DNA from: Burkholderiaceae bacterium
GTDB taxonomy: Bacteria > Pseudomonadota > Gammaproteobacteria > Burkholderiales > Burkholderiaceae_C
Assembly: GCA_024235955.1 (NCBI GenBank)
Contig: JACKLJ010000004.1
Location: 243,449-307,448, forward strand
DNA: 64,000 bases
Direction: 5' to 3'
How positions within the stretch are numbered: the first letter of the stretch is position 1; the number at the start of each line of letters is the position of its first letter. The notes beneath the pieces were generated by a model. The model had not been told where the DNA came from. It saw nothing but the letters and a program-made list of their open reading frames with translations, and did no database searches. The position numbers and the translations under genes are program-made. Positions 26,734-35,533 of the stretch are shown piece after piece.

Positions 26734-28049
26734 ACACGACCACGATGACGTTGACGCCCGGCTATTTCTCCCGCCGGGACTGGGGTGACTGGCTGTTCGC
26801 CGCGCTGGTGGTGGTGGGCGCGCTGTTCGCGTTCTCGCGCTACCACGGCGCGATGGACGTGTACGAGAAGGCCATCCTGGCCGGCGCCGTGCCCGCGGTG
26901 ATCTGGCTGGGCTGGTTCTGGCGGCCACTGCGCAACCTGATGGTGGTGGTGGCCGCGCTGTCGCTGCTGGCCATCGCGTCCTACGCCGGCGACCTGCGAC
27001 GCGCCGACCACGTGTTCTGGCTGAAGTACTTCCTCTCCAGCCAGTCGGCCATTCTGTGGATGAGCGTGCTGTTCTTCATGAGCACGCTGTTCTACTGGGG
27101 CGGCATGTTTGGCCGCGGGCAGGCGGCCACCTTCGAGGGCCTGGGCAGCAAGCTGGCCTGGGTGGCGGTGACGCTGGCGCTGGTGGGCACCATGGTGCGC
27201 TGGTACGAAGGCCACCAGATGGGCCCGGACATCGGCCACATCCCGGTGAGCAACCTGTACGAAGTGTTCGTGCTGTTCTGCTGGCTGACCACGCTGTTCT
27301 ACCTTTACTACGAGGCGCAGTACAGGACGCGGGCGCTGGGTGCCTTCGTGATGCTGGTGGTGAGCGCGGCGGTCGGCTTCCTGCTCTGGTACACGCTGGT
27401 GCGCGATGCACAGCAGATCCAGCCGCTGGTGCCGGCCCTGCAGAGCTGGTGGATGAAACTGCATGTGCCGGCCAACTTCATCGGTTACGGCACCTTCTCG
27501 CTGGCGGCCATGGTGGCCTTCGCCTACCTGATCAAGCAGCAGGCCACCGAGACCCAGTGGTACCGGCTGACGCCGATCTGGCTGTTCGGCATGGCGCTGT
27601 GCTTCGTGCCCATCGCCTTCCGCCAGCGCGGCGTGGGCCAGGCCGGCGGCAGCTACTGGGTTGGCTACGCCATCGTGGCGGCGGTGATCGTGGGCGGCAT
27701 CCTGCTGGGCCGCAAGCGCATCGCCGAGCGCCTGCCGGCGCTGGAGGTGCTGGACGACATGATGTACAAGTCCATCGCGGTCGGCTTCGCCTTCTTCACC
27801 ATCGCCACCGTGCTGGGCGCGCTCTGGGCCGCCGAGGCCTGGGGCGGCTACTGGAGCTGGGACCCCAAGGAAACCTGGGCGCTGATCGTGTGGCTCAACT
27901 ACGCGGCCTGGCTGCACATGCGGCTGATGAAGGGACTGCGCGGCACGGTGGCGGCCTGGTGGGCGCTGGCCGGGCTGGCGGTGACCACCTTCGCCTTCAT
28001 CGGCGTGAACATGTTCCTGTCGGGCCTGCACAGTTACGGCGAGCTGTAA
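26730..28049 (+). CDS. resC: c-type cytochrome biogenesis protein ResC (CcsA family)
   Basis: This 439-residue polytopic protein is the heme-handling partner of ResB. The tryptophan-rich WWD motif GGYWSWDPKETWALIVWL is near residue 370, and His residues in flanking helices (for example AAWLHMRLM) would be heme ligands. It is also called CcsB in some databases. It begins within the resB stop codon and ends 54 bp before msrP, so resB, resC and perhaps msrPQ form one transcript. Confidence 0.95.
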   Translation: MNTTTMTLTPGYFSRRDWGDWLFAALVVVGALFAFSRYHGAMDVYEKAILAGAVPAVIWLGWFWRPLRNLMVVVAALSLLAIASYAGDLRRADHVFWLKYFLSSQSAILWMSVLFFMSTLFYWGGMFGRGQAATFEGLGSKLAWVAVTLALVGTMVRWYEGHQMGPDIGHIPVSNLYEVFVLFCWLTTLFYLYYEAQYRTRALGAFVMLVVSAAVGFLLWYTLVRDAQQIQPLVPALQSWWMKLHVPANFIGYGTFSLAAMVAFAYLIKQQATETQWYRLTPIWLFGMALCFVPIAFRQRGVGQAGGSYWVGYAIVAAVIVGGILLGRKRIAERLPALEVLDDMMYKSIAVGFAFFTIATVLGALWAAEAWGGYWSWDPKETWALIVWLNYAAWLHMRLMKGLRGTVAAWWALAGLAVTTFAFIGVNMFLSGLHSYGEL

Positions 28050-28103
28050 CCGAACGCGGTGCCCGCCCGAATCCAGTCTGACAGCCGACAAGGAAGGACA
28101 GGC

Positions 28104-29114
28104 ATGCTGATTCGCACCAAGCACCAGGGGTTCGAGCACCCCATCCCGAGCGAGATCACCGCAAGAGCGGCGTACCAGACGCGCCGCCAGTGGCTGGCGC
28201 AGCTGGCCGCGGGCGCGGCCGGCGCCACGCTCAGCACCTGGGCCGCGCGCGATGCCTGGGCCCAGGCAACAGGCGCCTACCCCAAGCCGGGCAAGCTGGC
28301 GGCGCTGCCGGGCGCGCATTCCGCCGTGGCGGGCGCGGTGACCATGGAAAAGCTCACCGACTACAAGGACGCCACCAGCTACAACAATTTCTACGAGTTC
28401 GGCACCGACAAGTCCGATCCGGCCCGCAATGCCCACACCCTGGTCACAAGGCCCTGGACGGTGGCGGTGGAGGGTCTGGTCAACAAGCCGGGCAAGTACG
28501 CCATCGAGGATTTGCTGAAGATCTCGCCGATGGAAGAGCGCATCTACCGCCTGCGCTGCGTGGAAGGCTGGTCGATGGTGATCCCGTGGGTCGGCTACTC
28601 GCTGGCCGAGCTGATCAAGCGTGTGGAGCCCCAGGGCAGCGCCAAATACGTGGAATTCGAGACGCTGGCCGACCCCAAGACCATGCCCTTTGTCGGCTCG
28701 CACGTGCTCGACTGGCCTTACACCGAGGGCCTGCGCATGGACGAGGCCATGCACCCGCTCACGCTGCTCACCTTCGGGATGTACGGCGAGGTGCTGCCCA
28801 ACCAGGACGGCGCCCCGGTGCGCGTCGTGGTGCCGTGGAAGTACGGCTTCAAGTCCGCCAAGTCGATCGTGAAGATCCGCTTCGTTGAGAAGCAGCCCGG
28901 CACGGCCTGGAACAAGGCGGCGGCCAACGAGTACGGCTTCTACTCCAACGTCAATCCCAATGTGGATCACCCGCGCTGGAGCCAGGCCACCGAGCGCCGG
29001 ATTGGCGAGGGCGGCGGCCTGTTCGCGCCGCGCCGCAAGACGCTGCTGTTCAACGGCTACGAAGCCCAGGTCGGCCAGCTCTACGCCGGCATGGACCTCA
29101 AGAAGAACTACTGA
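28104..29114 (+). CDS. msrP: Protein-methionine-sulfoxide reductase catalytic subunit MsrP
   Basis: This 336-residue periplasmic molybdoenzyme repairs oxidised methionines in envelope proteins. A Tat signal is present (YQTRRQWLAQLAAGAAG, RR at 27-28) with cleavage near AWA-QATG. The molybdenum ligand is C152 in IYRLRCVEGWSMVIPW. The C-terminal part has the typical NVDHPRWSQATERRIG. AAGGAAGGACAGGC precedes the ATG. It receives electrons from MsrQ, encoded 119 bp downstream; an SR65 repeat sits between the two genes. Confidence 0.96.
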   Translation: MLIRTKHQGFEHPIPSEITARAAYQTRRQWLAQLAAGAAGATLSTWAARDAWAQATGAYPKPGKLAALPGAHSAVAGAVTMEKLTDYKDATSYNNFYEFGTDKSDPARNAHTLVTRPWTVAVEGLVNKPGKYAIEDLLKISPMEERIYRLRCVEGWSMVIPWVGYSLAELIKRVEPQGSAKYVEFETLADPKTMPFVGSHVLDWPYTEGLRMDEAMHPLTLLTFGMYGEVLPNQDGAPVRVVVPWKYGFKSAKSIVKIRFVEKQPGTAWNKAAANEYGFYSNVNPNVDHPRWSQATERRIGEGGGLFAPRRKTLLFNGYEAQVGQLYAGMDLKKNY

Positions 29115-29165
29115 GCGCGCGCCGCATGCGCAGCCTCGCGCGGCGCATCGGCTGACGTCGGTCAC

Positions 29166-29229
29166 TCATTTTTCAATAGCTGCCTGCGCCCGTCATTCCT
29201 GGGCTGCAAGGCTTTTTTGTTCTGAAATA
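29166..29229 (+). repeat. SR65 repeat copy 9, between msrP and msrQ
   Basis: TAGCTGCCTGCGCCCGTCA pairs through GCCC/GGGC, TGC/GCA and GCC/GGC with single-base bulges, followed directly by TTTTTTG. It ends four bases before the msrQ start codon, so as a terminator it could reduce msrQ expression relative to msrP. Confidence 0.85.
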
Positions 29230-29233
29230 GGTC

Positions 29234-29947
29234 ATGAGAAAGCTGTTGCTGAAACCCTGGGCCAAGCCCGTGCTGTTCGTGCTGTGCGCGCTGCCGCTGG
29301 CTTGGCTGGTGGCCGGCGCGGCGCTGGACCGTCTGGGCGCCAACCCGGCCGAGGCGCTGATCCGCGGCCTGGGCGACTGGACCTTGCGCTTCCTGTGCCT
29401 GACGCTGGCGGTGACGCCGCTGCGCGTGCGCACGGCCACGCCGCAGCTGGCGCGCTTTCGCCGCATGCTGGGGCTGTTCACCTTCTTCTACGGCGTGCTG
29501 CACCTGCTGGCCTACGCCTGGCTCGACAAGGGCTTCGACGTTGGCGAAGTGGCGCGCGACATCGCCAAGCGCCCGTTCATCCTGGTGGGCTTTCTGGCGC
29601 TGGTGCTGATGGCGCCGCTGGCCGCCACGTCGTGGAACCGGGCCATCAAGGCGCTGGGCGCGGCGCGCTGGCAGAAGCTGCACAAGCTGGTGTACGCCGT
29701 GGCGGTGCTGGCCATCCTGCATTTCCTGTGGATGCGCAGCGGCAAGCGGCTGTACGGCGAGGTGTGGGTCTACGGCAGCATCGTCGCGCTGCTGCTCGGC
29801 GAGCGGCTGCTGCGCGCTTTTTCAGCAAGAAAAGCGTCTCCAGCCGTCTCCCGGCGGGCGCAGGCAGCTATCAAAAAAGAAGCAGCAAGAGCGCCGCGGC
29901 CTCAGACGATTTCGCCGGTGGTGAGCCCGGCCAGCGACTCGCGCTGA
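29234..29947 (+). CDS. msrQ: Heme-binding membrane subunit MsrQ with repeat-derived C-terminus
   Basis: This is a 237-residue polytopic cytochrome b-type protein that passes electrons from quinol or flavin to MsrP. Helices such as VLFVLCALPLAWLVAGAAL, LGLFTFFYGVLHLLAYAWL and KLVYAVAVLAILHFLWM carry the heme histidines. The conserved part ends near residue 195. The last 42 residues (FSARKASPAVSRRAQAAIKK and beyond) are encoded by an antisense SR65 copy and then by the complement of the lysA 3' end, with which the gene overlaps by 46 bp. The usual family length is about 200-215. Confidence 0.92.
   Translation: MRKLLLKPWAKPVLFVLCALPLAWLVAGAALDRLGANPAEALIRGLGDWTLRFLCLTLAVTPLRVRTATPQLARFRRMLGLFTFFYGVLHLLAYAWLDKGFDVGEVARDIAKRPFILVGFLALVLMAPLAATSWNRAIKALGAARWQKLHKLVYAVAVLAILHFLWMRSGKRLYGEVWVYGSIVALLLGERLLRAFSARKASPAVSRRAQAAIKKEAARAPRPQTISPVVSPASDSR
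29817..29886 (-). repeat. SR65 repeat copy 10, overlapping the msrQ 3' end and 3' of lysA
   Basis: On the minus strand the element reads CTTTTTTGATAGCTGCCTGC and onward, immediately downstream of the lysA stop and in the lysA orientation, where it may work as a terminator. On the plus strand it is translated as part of the MsrQ tail. The inner arm is GCCC against CGGC and the outer stem has a C-A mismatch. Confidence 0.85.
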
Positions 29948-31179
29948 CGCACCAGGCGCGCGCTGGCGCCGCTCACCATCACCTCGGCCGCGCGGGGGCG
30001 GCTGTTGTAGTTGCTGGCCATGCTCATGCAGTAGGCGCCGGCGGACATCACGGCCAGCCGGTCGCCCTGCTGCACGGCCAGGCTGCGGTCGTGGCCGATC
30101 CAGTCGCCGCTTTCGCACACGGGGCCGACCACTTCCCAGCTGCGGGCTTCGCCGTGCGGCGCCTCGCCGAGCGGCACGATGGCGTGGTAGGCCTGGTACA
30201 GCGCGGGGCGCGGCAGATCGTTCATGGCGGCGTCGACGATGCAGAAGTTCTTCTGCTCGCCGGGCTTCAGATACAGCACCTCGGTCAGGCAGACGCCGGC
30301 GTTGCCCACCAGCGAGCGGCCCGGCTCGATCATCAGCTTGCGCTGGCCGAAGCCGCGCGCGTCCAGCCGCGCCAGCAGCTGGCGCCACAGATCCTGCGCG
30401 TCCGGCGGGGTCTCGCCGGCGTAGTCGATGCCCAGGCCACCGCCGAAATCCAGGTGCTCGAGCGGTACGCCCGCGGCCTCGATGGCGGTCACCAGATCCA
30501 GCACGCGCTCCAGCGCCTCGAGGTAGGGCGCGGCTTCGGTGATCTGTGAGCCGATGTGGCAGTCGATGCCCACCACGCGCAGCCCGGGCAGGGCGGCGGC
30601 GCGCTGGTACGCAGCCAGCGCCTGCTCGTGCGCGATGCCGAACTTGTTGCCCTTGAGGCCGGTGGAGATATAGGGATGGGTGCGCGCGTCCACATTGGGG
30701 TTCACGCGCAGGCTCACCGGTGCCACGCGGCCCGCGGCCTGGGCAACATCGCTCAGCACGGCGAGCTCGGCTTCGCTTTCCACGTTGAAGCAGCCGATGC
30801 CGGCTTCCAGCGCGCGGCGCATCTCGGCGCACGTCTTGCCCACGCCGGAGAAGACGATTTTCTGCGGCGCAGCGCCGACCGCCAGCGCGCGCTCCAGTTC
30901 ACCCACCGAAACGATGTCGAACCCGCAGCCGGCTTGCGCAAGCAGCTTCAGTATCGATAGCGATGAATTGGCCTTCATCGCATAGCAGATGAGCGCGTCG
31001 CGCCCGGCCAGGCCGCGCTGGTAGGCGCCCAGCGCGTGCAGGATGGCGGCCTGCGAGTAGACGAAGAGGGGCGTGCCGTGCTCGGCGGCCAGATCGGCCA
31101 GGCGCACGTCTTCGGCGCAGAGCTGGCCCTGGCGGTAGCCGAAGAACGGCGCGCCGGGCAGGTTGTTGGCGGTGGTCAT
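29902..31179 (-). CDS. lysA: Diaminopimelate decarboxylase
   Basis: This 425-residue pyridoxal phosphate enzyme makes L-lysine from meso-diaminopimelate. The PLP lysine is in ICYAMKANSSLSILK near residue 60. Other landmarks are GCGFDIVSVGEL, the glycine-rich LDFGGGLGI phosphate loop, IEPGRSLVGNAG and the C-terminal GPVCESGDWIGHD with the active-site cysteine. ATG 31179 overlaps the lptM stop (ATGA), so the two are translationally coupled. The 3' end overlaps msrQ on the other strand. Confidence 0.97.
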   Translation of the reverse strand: MTTANNLPGAPFFGYRQGQLCAEDVRLADLAAEHGTPLFVYSQAAILHALGAYQRGLAGRDALICYAMKANSSLSILKLLAQAGCGFDIVSVGELERALAVGAAPQKIVFSGVGKTCAEMRRALEAGIGCFNVESEAELAVLSDVAQAAGRVAPVSLRVNPNVDARTHPYISTGLKGNKFGIAHEQALAAYQRAAALPGLRVVGIDCHIGSQITEAAPYLEALERVLDLVTAIEAAGVPLEHLDFGGGLGIDYAGETPPDAQDLWRQLLARLDARGFGQRKLMIEPGRSLVGNAGVCLTEVLYLKPGEQKNFCIVDAAMNDLPRPALYQAYHAIVPLGEAPHGEARSWEVVGPVCESGDWIGHDRSLAVQQGDRLAVMSAGAYCMSMASNYNSRPRAAEVMVSGASARLVRQRESLAGLTTGEIV

Positions 31180-31433
31180 TCGAGATCGATGGTGTCGGGC
31201 ACCCCGGGCGGGGGTGGCACCGGTTGCGTGGCGCGCGCCGGCGCGGCGGTGCTGGCGGCGGAAGCAGGCGCACGCGCCTTGCCCGGCATCAGCGTTTGCG
31301 GCAGCGTGGCACGGCCGACGGACGCCGGATCGGTGGGCAAATAAAGCTTGCCCTTCTGGCCGCAGCCCGAAAGCCCTGCCACCGAGAGGGCCAGCGCCAG
31401 GGCGGTGACTAGAATTCCTGCAGACCGAGACAT
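31176..31433 (-). CDS. lptM: LPS translocon maturation chaperone LptM (YifL-type lipoprotein)
   Basis: This 85-residue lipoprotein has a signal peptide ending VAGLSGC (lipobox) followed by the family hallmark GQKGKLYLP directly after the lipidated cysteine. The rest is a low-complexity Ala/Pro tail. LptM helps the outer-membrane LPS translocon LptDE fold correctly. Position directly before lysA is the usual context. On the minus strand a TACAAT hexamer (31446-31441) ends seven bases before the ATG, so the transcript may have almost no leader. Confidence 0.88.
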   Translation of the reverse strand: MSRSAGILVTALALALSVAGLSGCGQKGKLYLPTDPASVGRATLPQTLMPGKARAPASAASTAAPARATQPVPPPPGVPDTIDLE

Positions 31434-31440
31434 GGGGCAA

Positions 31441-31446
31441 ATTGTA
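31441..31446 (-). promoter_or_regulatory. Candidate -10 element of lptM-lysA overlapping the cyaY start
   Basis: Minus-strand TACAAT lies seven bases before the lptM ATG, and its outermost base is the first base of the divergent cyaY ATG. The -35 region would lie inside cyaY and is weak by eye. Confidence 0.5.
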
Positions 31447-31775
31447 TGACCGACCAGGAGTACCTCGACCGCGCGGAGGGCTTGCTCAACCGGGTGGAGC
31501 AGCAGTGCGACGAGATCAATGAGCGCACCAGCGCCGATATCGACAACCAGCGCGTGGGCGGCATGCTGACGCTGGTGTTCGGCGACGACAGCCAGATCGT
31601 CATCAACCTGCAGAAGCCACTGCAGGAGGTGTGGCTGGCGGCGCGCTCAGGCGGCTACCACTACAAATACGACGGCAGCGCCTGGCGCGACACCAAGTCG
31701 GACGAGGAGTTCTACGCCCGGCTGACCGCCAGCGCCACCGAGCAGGCCGGCATGGCGCTGGCGTTCACGCCCTGA
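31446..31775 (+). CDS. cyaY: Iron donor protein CyaY (bacterial frataxin)
   Basis: This 109-residue frataxin homologue binds iron and tunes iron-sulfur cluster assembly on IscU. The acidic first helix (TDQEYLDRAEGLLNRVEQQC) and the strands GGMLTLVFGDDSQIVINLQ, PLQEVWLAARSGGYHY and WRDTKSDEEFYARL are all present. The start is 12 bp from the divergent lptM start, and the stop is only 6 bp from the convergent mrcA stop. A TAGAAT hexamer at 31410-31415 may be its -10 element. Confidence 0.95.
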   Translation: MTDQEYLDRAEGLLNRVEQQCDEINERTSADIDNQRVGGMLTLVFGDDSQIVINLQKPLQEVWLAARSGGYHYKYDGSAWRDTKSDEEFYARLTASATEQAGMALAFTP

Positions 31776-31781
31776 ACGCGT

Positions 31782-34172
31782 TCAGTTCTTGAACATGTCG
31801 AGGATGCGGCTGCGCTCCTCGGAGGGCTGGAAGTTGACCTCGGGGTTGGTCTCCGGCGGCGGGGCCAGGCCAGCGCCGCCCAGGTTGGTCACGCCGCCGC
31901 CACGCGCGTATTCGTCGTAGTACCAGTCGCCGCCGACGCGGGTCACGCCCTCGGGCGGCTTGAGTTCGGCTACCGGCGTGCCCTTGAGGCCGGTCTTCAT
32001 GAAGTCGACCCAGATCGGCAGGCTGAGGCCGCCGCCGGTTTCGCGCACGCCCAGCGAGCGTGGCGTGTCGTAGCCCATCCAGACGGTGGCGACCAGCGTG
32101 GGCTGGAAGCCGGCGAACCAGGCGTCGAGCGCGTCGTTGGTGGTGCCGGTCTTGCCGTAGATGTCGGTGCGCTTGAGGGAAGCCTGGGCCTTGGCGGCGG
32201 TGCCGAAGCGCGCGACGTCGTTGAGCATGGTGCTCATGATGAACGCATTGCGCGCATCGATGGCGCGGTTGGCTTCGGTGGGGGCTGCCGGCAGGCTGTT
32301 GACCAGGATCTTGCCGCTCTGGTCGGTGACGCGCGTCACCAGGTACGGGCTAATGCGGTAGCCACCGTTGGCGAACACGGCGTAACCCGATGCCAGTTGC
32401 ATGGGCGTGACCGCGCCCGCGCCCAAGGCCATGGTCAGGTAGGCCGGGTGGCGGTCGGCGTCGAAACCGAAACGGGTGATCCAGTCCTGCGCGTACTGCG
32501 GCGTGATCGACTGCAGGATGCGGATGGAAATCATGTTCTTGGACTTGGCCAAGCCGCGCTTCATGGTCATCGGGCCTTCGAAGCCGCCGTCGTAGTTCTT
32601 CGGCTCCCAGGGCTGGCCGCCGGTGACGCTGGCGTCGAAGAAGATCGGCGTGTCGTTGATCATGGTGGTGGGCGAGAAGCCCTTTTCCAGCGCCGCCGAG
32701 TAGATGAAAGGCTTGAAGCTGGAACCCGGCTGGCGCCAGGCCTGGGTGACGTGGTTGAACTTGTTGGTGTCGAAGTCGAAGCCGCCCACCAGTGCCTTGA
32801 CGGCGCCGTTGCGCGGATCCAGCGCCACCAGCGCGCCTTCCACCTCGGGGATCTGGGTGAGCGACCAGTCGCCCGAATGGTTCTTGACGATGCGCACCAC
32901 CGCGCCACGCCGGATGCGCACCGCCGGCGCCGCCTTGGCCGACAGGCCGGATTGCACCGGGCGCAGGCCGCTGCCCGTGATCTCGATCTTGACGCCCCCG
33001 GGCCTCTGCACGACCACCTTGCGCGCGTCGGCTTCCAGCACCACGGCGGACAGCAGGTCGTCGCTGTCGGGGACGGCCGTGACGGCGTCGTCGATGGCGT
33101 CGTCCAGGTCGTTCGGATCCTTGGGCAGGTCGATGAATTTTTCCGGGCCGCGGTAGGCCTGGCGGCGGTCGAAGTTCATTAGACCCTGGCGCAGCGCGTC
33201 GTAGGCAGCCTCCTGGTCGGCGGTGTTCAGGGACGTGTAGACGTTGAGGCCGCGGCTGTAGGTTTCTTCGCCGTACTGGGCGAACATGAGCTGTCGCACC
33301 ATTTCGGCCACGTACTCGGCATGCACCTTGGTGGTGTCGCCACGCGAGCGCAGGTGCAGGGGCTCCTTCTTGGCGGCCTCGGCCTGCGCCGCGGTAATGA
33401 AGCCGTGCTCTTCCATCCGGTCGAGGATGTAGAGCTGCCGCGAGCGGGCACGCGCCGGGTTGGTGATCGGGTTGTAGGCCGAGGGGGCCTTGGGCAGGCC
33501 GGCCAGCATGGCGGCTTCGGCGACGGTGATGTCCTTGAGCGGCTTGCCGAAATACGCTTCCGACGCCGCGGCGAAGCCGTAGGCGCGGTTGCCCAGGAAG
33601 ATCTGGTTCATGTAGATCTCGAGGATCTGGTCTTTGGTCAGCAGATGCTCAAGCTTGAAAGTAAGCAGTATTTCGTAAATTTTTCTTGTGTAGGTCTTCT
33701 CGGACGTGAGGTAGACGTTTCTAGCTACCTGCATGGTGATGGTCGAGGCGCCCTGGCTCTTGACCTTGCCCAGGTTGGCCAGTGCCGCACGTGCGACGCC
33801 CACGTAGTCCACACCGCTGTGCTGGTAGAAGCGCGCGTCCTCAATGGCCAGGACGGCGTCTTTCATGACTTTGGGGATGTCCTTGATGGGCGTGAGGTTG
33901 CGGCGCTCCTCGCCGAACTCGCCGATCAGCGTGCCTTCCGACGTGAAGATGCGCAGGGGCAACTTGGGCCGGTAGTTGGAGAGTTCGGAGACGTCCGGGA
34001 GGTTGGGATAGGCGATGGCCAATGCCATGGCACCTGCAAGAACTGCTCCGAAGACGAGGGCAAGCACCAGTCCCACGCCCCAGCCGAACAGCTTGCCCGT
34101 CCATCGCAGCCAACGCATGTTGCCGGACGGTGTGCGCTTGTTCACGCCATCGCCGGGATTTTGATCTGACAT
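31782..34172 (-). CDS. mrcA: Penicillin-binding protein 1A
   Basis: This 796-residue bifunctional peptidoglycan synthase is anchored by one N-terminal helix (VLALVFGAVLAGAMALAIAY). The glycosyltransferase domain has AIEDARFYQHSGVDYVGVAR and GASTITMQVARNVYL. The transpeptidase domain has the SxxK serine in PGSSFKPFIYSA, the SxN box SKNM and the KTG box YGKTGTTND. An OB-like insert lies between the two domains. Divergence from pilM is the classical proteobacterial arrangement. Confidence 0.97.
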   Translation of the reverse strand: MSDQNPGDGVNKRTPSGNMRWLRWTGKLFGWGVGLVLALVFGAVLAGAMALAIAYPNLPDVSELSNYRPKLPLRIFTSEGTLIGEFGEERRNLTPIKDIPKVMKDAVLAIEDARFYQHSGVDYVGVARAALANLGKVKSQGASTITMQVARNVYLTSEKTYTRKIYEILLTFKLEHLLTKDQILEIYMNQIFLGNRAYGFAAASEAYFGKPLKDITVAEAAMLAGLPKAPSAYNPITNPARARSRQLYILDRMEEHGFITAAQAEAAKKEPLHLRSRGDTTKVHAEYVAEMVRQLMFAQYGEETYSRGLNVYTSLNTADQEAAYDALRQGLMNFDRRQAYRGPEKFIDLPKDPNDLDDAIDDAVTAVPDSDDLLSAVVLEADARKVVVQRPGGVKIEITGSGLRPVQSGLSAKAAPAVRIRRGAVVRIVKNHSGDWSLTQIPEVEGALVALDPRNGAVKALVGGFDFDTNKFNHVTQAWRQPGSSFKPFIYSAALEKGFSPTTMINDTPIFFDASVTGGQPWEPKNYDGGFEGPMTMKRGLAKSKNMISIRILQSITPQYAQDWITRFGFDADRHPAYLTMALGAGAVTPMQLASGYAVFANGGYRISPYLVTRVTDQSGKILVNSLPAAPTEANRAIDARNAFIMSTMLNDVARFGTAAKAQASLKRTDIYGKTGTTNDALDAWFAGFQPTLVATVWMGYDTPRSLGVRETGGGLSLPIWVDFMKTGLKGTPVAELKPPEGVTRVGGDWYYDEYARGGGVTNLGGAGLAPPPETNPEVNFQPSEERSRILDMFKN

Positions 34173-34372
34173 CGGAATTCAGTAAGAGTTAGTAGCCACT
34201 TTCATGCGACAGTCTGCAACCTGATCGGTGCAGGCGAAGAACCGCGATTGTCGCGCTTTGACCAGGCGCCATCAGGCCGCGCTGTAGGACGGGGTCTGCT
34301 GTGCGGGTAAGAATTTGAGGGATTTCGTTAGTTTTTGACAACGCGGCGGCACCAGCCCGGGAATTAAATCAT

Positions 34373-34400
34373 TTGCCCGACAAAGGCTTGCTGCTAGGAT
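34373..34400 (+). promoter_or_regulatory. Candidate pilM promoter
   Basis: TTGCCC (34373-34378) and TAGGAT (34395-34400) are 16 bases apart and lie about 57 bases upstream of the pilM TTG start. The whole 284 bp mrcA-pilM gap holds nothing else that I can identify. Confidence 0.5.
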
Positions 34401-34456
34401 TGAACCGACTTCTTAAGAGTCTTCGACATTCGTAAGTCAACGTAACAGGTAACAAC

Positions 34457-35533
34457 TTGGACATTGGATCGCTGTTCGGCCGCAAGTCTGCTCCGATGCT
34501 CGGTTTGGACATCAGTTCCTCCAGCCTGAAGCTGGTGGAGCTGGGTCAGGATCGTTCCGGCAACCTGGTGCTCGAGCGCTGCGGCATCGAGCCGCTGGAG
34601 CGTGGCTGGATCAGCGAAGGCAATATCGAAAAGTTCGACGAGGTGGTCGACGCCATGCGCCGGCTGGTCAGCAAGACTGGCACCAAAACGAAGCACGTGG
34701 CCATGGCGCTGCCGGCATCGGTGGTGATCAGCAAGCGTGTGGTGCTGCCTTCGGGTCTGAGTGAGCGCGAACTCGAGATCCAGGTCGAATCGGAGGCCAA
34801 CCAGTACATCCCGTTCTCGCTGGACGAGGTGAGTCTGGATTTCTGCGTGGTTGGCCCCAGTGCCACTTCGGCCGGCGACGTGGACGTGGTGATCGCCGCC
34901 TCGCGCAAGGAAAAGGTCGAGGACCGGCAGGGTCTGGCTGAGTCGGTGGGACTGACGCCGGTGGTGATCGACGTCGAGTCCTACGCATCGCGCCTGGCCG
35001 CCGGACGCGTGATCGAGCGGCTGCCGGGCGGTGGCGTCGACGCCATGATCGCGCTGTTCGAGATCGGCGCGATGAACTCCGCCCTGCAGGTGATCCGCAA
35101 CGACGATCTCGTGTATGAGCGCGATCAGGTGTTTGGCGGTGCCCAGCTGACCCAGATGATCGCCCGCCAATATGGCTTTACGGTCGAGGAGGCTGAGTCG
35201 AAGAAGCGTGGTGGCGAACTGCCCGACGATTACGGCCAGGCCGTGCTCGAGCCCTTCGTGGAGTCGCTGGCACAGGAAGTGGAACGAGCGCTGAAGTTCT
35301 TCTTCACCAGCACGCCCTACAACCGCGTCGACTACATCCTGCTGGCTGGCGGCACGGCATCGTTGCCGGGGCTTACCGAGGCCATCACTCGCCATACCTC
35401 GTTCCCCTGCCAGGTGGTAAACCCGTTCGAAGGCATGGAGGTCGCTCGGGGCGTGCGCGAGAAAAAGATGTTGCGTGAGGCGCCCTCCTACCTCACGGCC
35501 TGCGGTCTGGCCATGCGGAGGTTCCTGCGGTGA
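34457..35533 (+). CDS. pilM: Type IV pilus assembly ATPase-like protein PilM
   Basis: This 358-residue cytoplasmic actin-fold protein forms the inner-face ring of the type IV pilus machine with PilN. Typical segments are APMLGLDISSSSLKLVEL, KHVAMALPASVVISKRVVLP and ILLAGGTASLPGLTEAI. The start codon is TTG with AGGT eight bases upstream; the reading MDIGSLFGRKS fits the family start. It is the first gene of pilMNOPQ, with a GTGA overlap to pilN. Confidence 0.97.
   Translation: MDIGSLFGRKSAPMLGLDISSSSLKLVELGQDRSGNLVLERCGIEPLERGWISEGNIEKFDEVVDAMRRLVSKTGTKTKHVAMALPASVVISKRVVLPSGLSERELEIQVESEANQYIPFSLDEVSLDFCVVGPSATSAGDVDVVIAASRKEKVEDRQGLAESVGLTPVVIDVESYASRLAAGRVIERLPGGGVDAMIALFEIGAMNSALQVIRNDDLVYERDQVFGGAQLTQMIARQYGFTVEEAESKKRGGELPDDYGQAVLEPFVESLAQEVERALKFFFTSTPYNRVDYILLAGGTASLPGLTEAITRHTSFPCQVVNPFEGMEVARGVREKKMLREAPSYLTACGLAMRRFLR

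Noticed and set aside
30925..30965. GCGCAAGCAGCTT in lysA resembling an antisense SR65 core
   Set aside because: The encoded residues (LSILKLLAQAGCGFD) are conserved in diaminopimelate decarboxylases, so the resemblance is chance.
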